From NCBI GenBank assembly GCA_003013855.2, contig ML058469.1, positions 2,852,001 through 2,916,000 on the forward strand: a DNA stretch of 64,000 bases. The letters are read 5' to 3'. This document shows positions 57,841 to 64,000 of this stretch, in pieces (within the stretch, counting starts at the first letter, position 1; the number at the start of each line of letters is the position of its first letter). The notes beneath the pieces are model-generated. The model made no database searches. It saw only the letters and a list, made by a program, of their open reading frames with translations, and was not told the DNA's origin. The DNA comes from Liriodendron chinense. Taxonomy: Eukaryota > Streptophyta > Magnoliopsida > Magnoliales > Magnoliaceae. A program made the translations under genes and the position numbers.

Positions 57841-58980
57841 GATCTGATCGACGACCGAAAGATCGTCATCTCGGTCGCTGGAACTCCTGCAGCATCTTCC
57901 ACCAACATTCTTCAAAATCCTCTGCCTCAGCATCCGATGGATCCCAATTCATCTCGTGGCCCCACCGTCAACAGCATAGAAGAAGGAGAGTGCCTCGATC
58001 GCTTCTTCTCCCCTATCCAGTCCATTCATGCCTACACTTATGGGCCAACAAATCCTCCTCCGATCCTGCAAGGGGCAGATCCCCTTCCTCCTTTAGTCTC
58101 CGAGCCATTAGTACTCGAAGGAGAACCTCCATATGATATACCAGTTGTTCAAAGAGCATCTTACAGCCCTTCATGTTGGGAACCAGTCGTCCTGGAAGGA
58201 GCACAATCATACATCGAGCCCGCATACGAACCTGTCATTTTACAAGGGGCAATTTCAGCACAGGAACAATACAATCCACAATAGAGGAACCATACTCATC
58301 AGCAGCAAGAGCCCATTGTCTTGGAAGGAGCTCCTCCAGTTGAGCCAGTCATATTGCAAGGGGCAAATCCTGGAGGCGTGTCAATCACACTACGACAGCT
58401 GAGACGAACAGAGAAACCCCCTGCCATATCAAGAGGACCAGTATTCATTCCATGGGAGCTTCCTGATCTAGGAACGGTCAAGCCAGGACCGCAACCTTAT
58501 GTGATCTATGAAGACAAACCTTGATATTTTCCCTTCAGCACAGGCAACAATGTAGTCCTCAAGGTAAAAGTTCCATACGAGGAAGATCTGGTACCCACAT
58601 CAGCACCGATGCAAAAACTGGTGGTCCTAGAAGGCAAAGGTGAGGAAAATTATAAAGAGGTCCCATGGCACTATCCAGAATGCGCAGAGGTGGGAAACAT
58701 GAATCCCAATGGGCGTTGCATCCGAAGAGATAATCAGAACAGAGGAGATCCCAAAGGCGCTCTCTCAGGCCTTGGCAACAAAAATGAAGCCGCATACGAT
58801 GTGGCGACTCATCTCAAGTCAATCCCTGCTCAAATCTCAGTATGGGAGCTACTCTACACATCTCGCATACACCAAGAAATGTTTGCCAAAACCTTGAGCG
58901 ATGCTCACGTCTCCTCCGATACGGCACCAGAGATGATAGCATTGATGATTGGACAACTCCTGGCTCCACGCACCATCACC
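57841..58980 (+). pseudogene. Ogre-2 gag-protease linker with VLEGA repeats
   Basis: The gag frame continues. Seven copies of a short motif P-x-[IV]-L-[QE]-G-x lie between 58060 and 58640 (PPILQGA, PLVLEGE, PVVLEGA, PVILQGA, PIVLEGA, PVILQGA, LVVLEGK). VPWHYPECAEVGNMNPNGRC follows, conserved in Ogre-1, then VWELLYTSRIHQEMF. Stops are at 58282 and 58522 only. The function of the repeats is unknown. Confidence 0.85.
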
Positions 58981-59375
58981 TTCACCGATAATGAGTTGCC
59001 ACCGAAAGGATGCGATCATGGGCGATCCCTCAACATAGCCTTACGATACAAAGACCTCTGTGTCCCGCTGGTCCTTATCGATAATGACTCAAGCTTAAAC
59101 GTTTGCCCACTCAAGACTGCGGAACGTCTGGGAATCAGTCCTTCTTCATTTCGACCCAGCATCAAATGCGTCAGAGCATTCGACAACACCCGCCGATCAG
59201 TGGAAGGGGAGGTCGACATAGAGGTATAGATAGGTCCGGAAATCTCCACTATCACATTCCAAATCCTGGATATATCAGCCTCTTTCAACATGTTGCTCGG
59301 ACGACCTTGGCTGCACAAGGTGGGGGCTGTGCCATCAACCCACATCAACGAGTGAAATACATCTGTGAAAATTAA
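58981..59375 (+). pseudogene. Ogre-2 aspartic protease with altered active site
   Basis: LVLIDNDSSLNVCP (Asp codon 59080) corresponds to LIDNGSSLNVCP in Ogre-1. The Gly after Asp-Asn is replaced by Asp (59086-59088), which should destroy activity. VRAFDNTRR and FNMLLGRPWLHKVGAVPS follow. A stop at 59227 (Gln to TAG) and a frameshift near 59350 are further lesions. Confidence 0.88.
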
Positions 59376-60480
59376 GTGATCTCTATCCATGCAGAGAAGG
59401 AGCTCATCATTCCTTTCAATGCTGTTACCACTGAACCAGACATCCCGGTCATCGATATCCAGCACTCTGAAGAAGACGTCCTATTTCATAGTTTCGAATT
59501 CGAGACTGTGAACTCTATCGCCAATCCGGAACCGATAAGGGTGGTCCGTGTCACCAGCAGAACGTCTGAGCCTCAAATACCGAATGAAGAATCATTTCAA
59601 GTCCAGAAAGATACCGCTGGTATATAACCAACGCAAATGGGGACTTGGATACTGGGCAATCTTCATGGGCAAAAGAAGGAAGAAATTTCGGTGCTCACCC
59701 ATCCAATTCGTCAAGCCAGGAGAACTTTGCAAAGATCTAGGAGGGAATCAAGCGACTGCACTACACAAAGGCCTCCCGATGAGCCTAGCTTGGGCCACGT
59801 GGCCCCCCATTCGATGGGATCAGATTCTCGAACCGTCTAAGCCTCCAAAAGAAGAAGGAAAGGATGAAAATGAAGAAGAAAGTCAAATACAACAGCTTCA
59901 GGACCAGGGTACTCTGATACCTGCTCCCAACCAGGGGCACAACCTGCGCACTTCAACTCCAATCAACCAGGGGCACAACCTGCCCACTCCAGCATCAATC
60001 AACCAGGGGCACAACTTGCCCATCTCAACATCAATCAGCAAGGGGCACAACTCGCCCATCTCTGCAGAATCAACATCATCAATCATCAGCCAGGGGCAGA
60101 AGCAGCCCATTCATTGGACCACGAAAGGGAAATGGCCAGCCCTGGATTGGTCCGATGTCCAGATTTCGAACTTGTATCTAGCGGTGGAACCAGACGAACT
60201 GCAATGCGAGGTAAGTGATCCGGGAGGGACTGAGTACGACTCAGATCTCGAACCCAACCAGCGAAAAATCATGGTCATTGGGCCAGACTGTGATTCTTCG
60301 CCCGAATCATCAACCCCTACCTCTTCAGAGGAGCAAGTGTGGGGTCCTGAATGGTCATCTGTTCCCCTAACTTCTGAATCATCCAGAGAGTCATTTAAGG
60401 GCTCTGGCTTCCAAAAAAAATGCCTGTTTAAGCAGCGATCGGAACTTTGGAACAAGCTGGGATCAATCATGGTCTGCAAT
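59376..60480 (+). pseudogene. Ogre-2 protease-RT linker with INQGHN repeats
   Basis: One frame (59376-59627) gives ISIHAEKELIIPFNA and a conserved acidic stretch. A second, 59548-60504, is open for 318 codons. It contains KWGLGYWAIFMGKRRKKFRC and then five tandem units of about 12-15 residues around NQGHNLP (59930-60100), which are not seen in Ogre-1. An acidic Ser-rich region follows. Its function is unknown. Confidence 0.7.
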
Positions 60481-61741
60481 GCCCGCTTGTTCAAAGTCCC
60501 ATGAATTTCAAAAATCTAAAAAAATCGAAAACTTTCAAAAGCCAAAAACATCTAGCATCTCAATTTCAGAAAATTCTCAAAAACCAAAAACCATTTCTTT
60601 TCCTGCATTCAATAGTGTGCCAAGTCCGTCTAAAGAGTCGCATGAGTTTGAAGTCGAATCATATGATTTTGACATCGAATTAGATTTCGCGCTCATGGGT
60701 CTGGACGAAGCTCAGGATGAGGAAGATGATGATCCGGCTCCCGAACTAGTGGATCTCCTCAAAAAGTTTGAATCTAAAGCCAATGTTGTAGCTAATGATT
60801 TCGAGATAGTAAACTTGGGGACACCTGAGATCCCTAGGGAAGTACGCATTAGGAAATTATTGCCACCAGAGATAAAGCAGAGAATGATAGAGTTCCTAGC
60901 TCCAAGATTGTCCAACTTCGCGTTCTCATATGAAGACATGCCGGGGCTCGATGAAGAGCTCGTTATAAACCATTTGCCAACAAAGGCGGATATGAAGCCA
61001 GTGAAACAGAAACTTCGAAGAATGAAGCCAGAATGGGCTCTGAAAATCCGAGATGAAGTCATCAAGCAGTACAATACGGGATTCTTGGTAGTCTCCAACT
61101 ACCTTGAATGGCTCCCCAACATCGTACCAGTACCAAAGAAGGACGGCAAGGTTCGAATGTGCATCGACTTCCGAGATCTCAACAAGGCCAGTCCTAAAGA
61201 TGACTTCCCTTTACCGCATATTGACACTCTGGTCAACAGCACTGCTGGGTACAAGGTCTTCTCATTCATGGACAAGTTCTCAGGTTACAATCAGATCAAG
61301 ATGGCCGTCGAAGATCGCGAGAAGACATCGTTTATCACTCCCTGGGGGACTTTCTGCTATAGGGTAATGCCGTTCGGTCTGAAGAATGCAGGAGTAACAT
61401 ATCAGCGAGCAATGACAGCCCTATTCCACGACAAGATGAACAAAGAACTTGAAGTATATGTGGATGATATGATCATCAAATATCATACAATTGAAGGATA
61501 TTTTGAAGATCTGAAGAAATTATTCAACAGATTAGAAAAGTACAAGCTCCGCCTCAACCCTCAGAAATGTGTCTTCGGTGCAATGGGAGGCAAGCTCCTC
61601 GGCTTTATGGTGAGCGAGGATGGCATCAGGGTCGATGAGACCAAAACCAGAGCAATCATTGAGATGCCCCCTCCTAGAACAGAGAAAGAAATTTGTGGCT
61701 TCCTCGGCAGAATTCAATACATCAGTCGCTTCATCTCATAG
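60479..61741 (+). pseudogene. Ogre-2 reverse transcriptase, long open frame
   Basis: A 420-codon frame, +1 relative to the linker. Motifs: NIVPVPKKDGKVRMCIDFRD (61120 on), KDDFPLPHIDTLVNS, FSFMDKFSGYNQIKMAVEDR, GTFCYRVMPFGLKNA and the catalytic YVDD at 61457-61468, then LNPQKCVFGAMGGKLLGFMV. All RT motifs are intact. The frame ends at a TAG (61739) where Ogre-1 has the Gln of AQLTP. Confidence 0.95.
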
Positions 61742-62160
61742 CTCACACCCATTTATGAGCCCATTTTCAAGCTCCTTCGGAAGAACGTTCCAAAAAAATG
61801 GAATGATGACTACCAAGTCGCCTTCGACTGCATCAAGAAATATCTCATGAATCCTCCAGTTCTAGTGTCACCCACTCCCGGACAACCACTTGAGCCGAAA
61901 GTTCCCCGACTACGAGACCAGGTATTCCCTAATCGAGAAGACTTGCCTCGCCCTAGTCTGGGCAACTCAGCGACTCCGTCAATACATGATTACATTCCCT
62001 ATTCTCCTACTCGCTCACATGGATCCGCTCAAGTACATGTTCGAGAAACCGGCACTCACTAGAAGGATAGCTAAATGGCAACTACTCCTGTCTGAATTCA
62101 ACATCACCTATGTCACTCAGAAGGCAATCAAGGGGCAGGTCCTCGTAGACCATCTTGCCG
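61742..62160 (+). pseudogene. Ogre-2 first RNase H, internal deletion
   Basis: After the TAG the frame runs LTPIYEPIFKLLRKN to VLVSPTPGQPL (61890). It then jumps, in another frame, to SRKFPDYETRYSLIEKTCLA. Against Ogre-1 (29218-29340) about 90 bases holding the N-terminal half of RNase H are missing. The rest (KWQLLLSEFNITYVTQKAIK) is intact. Confidence 0.9.
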
Positions 62161-62790
62161 CTCACTCTCTCCTGGATTATCAACCGCTCAAGACATTCTT
62201 CCCTGATGAAGATCTCTTGCTTATCGAAGGGGAAGAAAAGAAGAAAGATGAGTGGACGTTATTCTTTGACGGCGCAGCAAATTCTAAAGGGAGTGGTATT
62301 GGAGCGATCCTTTACTCTCCAGATGATGTCCCTATTCCTATCTCAAGGCGCATAACATTCGAGTGCACTAACAACATGGCAGAGTACGAAGCATGCATCG
62401 CTGGCTTAAGGGAAGCCATAATCTTGGGTGTTAAGAAGCTACGAGTATTTGGAGACTCACAGCTTATCATCAATCAGACCAATGGCGAATGAAAAACTAA
62501 AGACGAGAAGTTGATACCATATCATGTGTATCTTGAAAATCTAATCGAAGAATTCAAAGAAATCACCTTCTCAAACATGCCTAGAGCCAAGAATCAGTTT
62601 GCAGATGCTCTTGTCACACTCGCGTCAATGCTCGAGATCCCGCAATGAGCTTCAGAAAGGGAACTCACAGTCGAAATTCAAGATGAACCTGCTTTCTGCC
62701 TGCAAATAGAAGAAGCCGAAGCTGTCCCTGACAAACCTTGGTATGCCGACATCAAGCAATATCTCAAAACCCAGGAGTATCCGGAAGACA
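62161..62790 (+). pseudogene. Ogre-2 second (archaeal-type) RNase H
   Basis: EWTLFFDGAANSKGSGIGAI (62250 on), TNNMAEYEACIAGLREAI and RVFGDSQLIINQ carry the acidic catalytic residues. MPRAKNQFADALVTLAS follows. Stops at 62490 and 62646 (each a possible Trp to TGA) interrupt it. This extra domain is the hallmark of the Tat/Ogre lineage. Confidence 0.92.
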
Positions 62791-63990
62791 ACAACAGCAA
62801 CAGATCGTCGAACCATCCAGCGTTTGGCAGGCCAGTTCACCATCAGTGGCGAAGTTCTTTGCAATCGATCCTATAATCACATCCTCCTTCGATGCGTCGA
62901 TGAAACAGAAGCTGCAAAGATTATGAAAGAAATACACGAAGGAATCTGTGGCCCACACATGAACGGGCACATGATGGCAAAGAAGATTCTGCGACTTGGC
63001 TACTATTGGCTCACCATGGAGACAGACTGCTGCCAGCACGTCAGAAAATGCTTCAAGTGTCAGGAACATGCGAACCAGATTCATGCCCCATCATCAGAAT
63101 TATACAACCTGACCACCCCCTGGCCCTTCTCCATGTGGGGACTCGACATCATCGGCAAGATTAGTCCCAAAGCATTAAACGGTCATGAGTACATACTTGT
63201 GGCAGTCGACTACTTCACCAAGTGGGTAAAGGCAGCTTCCTACACCACAATTGCAGCATCTCAGGTGATCAAATTCATGAAGAACAACATCATATGCCGG
63301 TATGGAATCCCCAATGCTATCATCACAGATAATGGTACCCCGTTCGTCAACAAAAAGATGGATGACTTCCTCAGCAAATTCAAGATTCAGCATCATCGAT
63401 CAAGCCCCTACCGTCCTCAAATGAATGGTGGGGTAGAAGCCGCAAACAAAACAATGGTCAGGATACTCGAGAAGATGGTCGTGACCTATCGAGATTGGTC
63501 AGATATGATCCCATATGCACTTTAGGCCTATCGAACGTTTGTACGGTCTGCTACGGGCGTTACTCCTTTCGAGCTTACTTATGGAATGGAAGCAGTTCTG
63601 CCAGTCGAGGTGGAAATACCATCACTACGGGTAATACTAGAAAGCGGAGTTGAAGAAGGAGAATGGCAATGGGCCAGATTCGATCAGTTGCAGCTAGCAG
63701 ATGAAAAGCGCATGCGTGCGCTAAGTCATTCTCAGTGTTATCAGAAAAGGATCGCTCGGGCTTACAACAAGAGAGTCCGAAAAAGAAGTTTCAAGGTAGG
63801 CGACATGGTCATGAAGAAGATTCTACCGTCGCACCTTCCGGATCCCAGAGGAAAGTTCAAACCCTCGTGGGACGGGCCACTGATCATCAGGGAAGTACTT
63901 CCTGGAGGCACCCTCAGACTCATCAGCATGAGAGGGGTGGATCTTCTCTAGCCAATCAACGCCAACAAGGTGAAGATCTTTCACGGGTAA
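62791..63990 (+). pseudogene. Ogre-2 integrase, catalytic core intact
   Basis: The zinc-binding part EIHEGICGPHMNGHMM...CFKCQ is complete. The core has D at 63145 (GLDIIG), D at 63328 (TDNGTPF) and E at 63436 (GGVEAAN), with exactly 35 residues between the last two. The C-terminal RIARAYNKRVRKRSFKVGDM domain is present. Stops at 63523 (ALWAY to TAG) and 63949 break it. The final stop TAA is at 63988-63990, ten bases from the window end. Confidence 0.94.
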
Positions 63991-64000
63991 GTTATTCTGA

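Overview
This window looks like nuclear DNA of a flowering plant. It is made almost entirely of transposable elements, many nested inside each other. I see no intact host gene, no rRNA and no true tRNA gene. The elements are plant Ty3/gypsy lineages (chromovirus-like, Tat/Ogre and Athila), recognised by their primer-binding sites, polypurine tracts, LTR ends and pol motifs. They are mixed with hAT-like, Tourist-like and other TIR elements, tRNA-derived SINEs and a TRIM. A very abundant short TIR family with GGGGCCCACC...ATGTAT near its ends suggests a magnoliid. That is a guess from memory and cannot be proven from the sequence. Layout, left to right. Bases 1-6418 are the right part of a non-autonomous LTR element with a giant LTR (about 4.65 kb) and a short non-coding interior (about 1.4 kb). 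Bases 6419-18085 are unclassified DNA plus many MITEs, a SINE with target-site duplications and a 1.7 kb TIR element nested in a MITE. At 18086 a Tat-lineage element (Tat-1) begins: LTR, primer site and part of gag. It is broken at 19690, and Tat pol sequence (second RNase H and integrase, 46953-48617) reappears far downstream. Between these lies a minus-strand element, here called X. Its 3' LTR (19691-38725) is split by a complete but decayed 17 kb Ogre-type element (Ogre-1, 21033-38290), which itself holds a hAT MITE and a solo LTR of the X family. Right of the X 3' LTR, antisense to X, is an intron-containing gene for a plant mobile domain (PMD) protein (about 38800-45456, decayed), followed by a 60 bp satellite. 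From 48618 an Athila element begins: LTR, primer site and gag. It carries a 571 bp TRIM in its LTR, an X-family solo LTR in its primer site, and a second Ogre-type element (Ogre-2) that starts at 54008 and runs off the right edge. Most interesting points. (1) Three X-family LTRs share their ends and promoter, but each has its own private array of short hairpin-like motifs on both sides of the TATA box. In copy X-A the same motif also fills the leader of the antisense PMD gene. (2) The PMD gene sits antisense next to the 3' LTR, has its own TATA box and has at least one intron whose removal joins the frame exactly. (3) Ogre-2 keeps one open frame for 3.5 kb of gag-protease, broken only by nonsense codons that are all explicable by C-to-T or G-to-A transitions, as expected for decay by methylcytosine deamination. 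(4) The gag and linker regions carry repeated short peptide motifs of unknown role.
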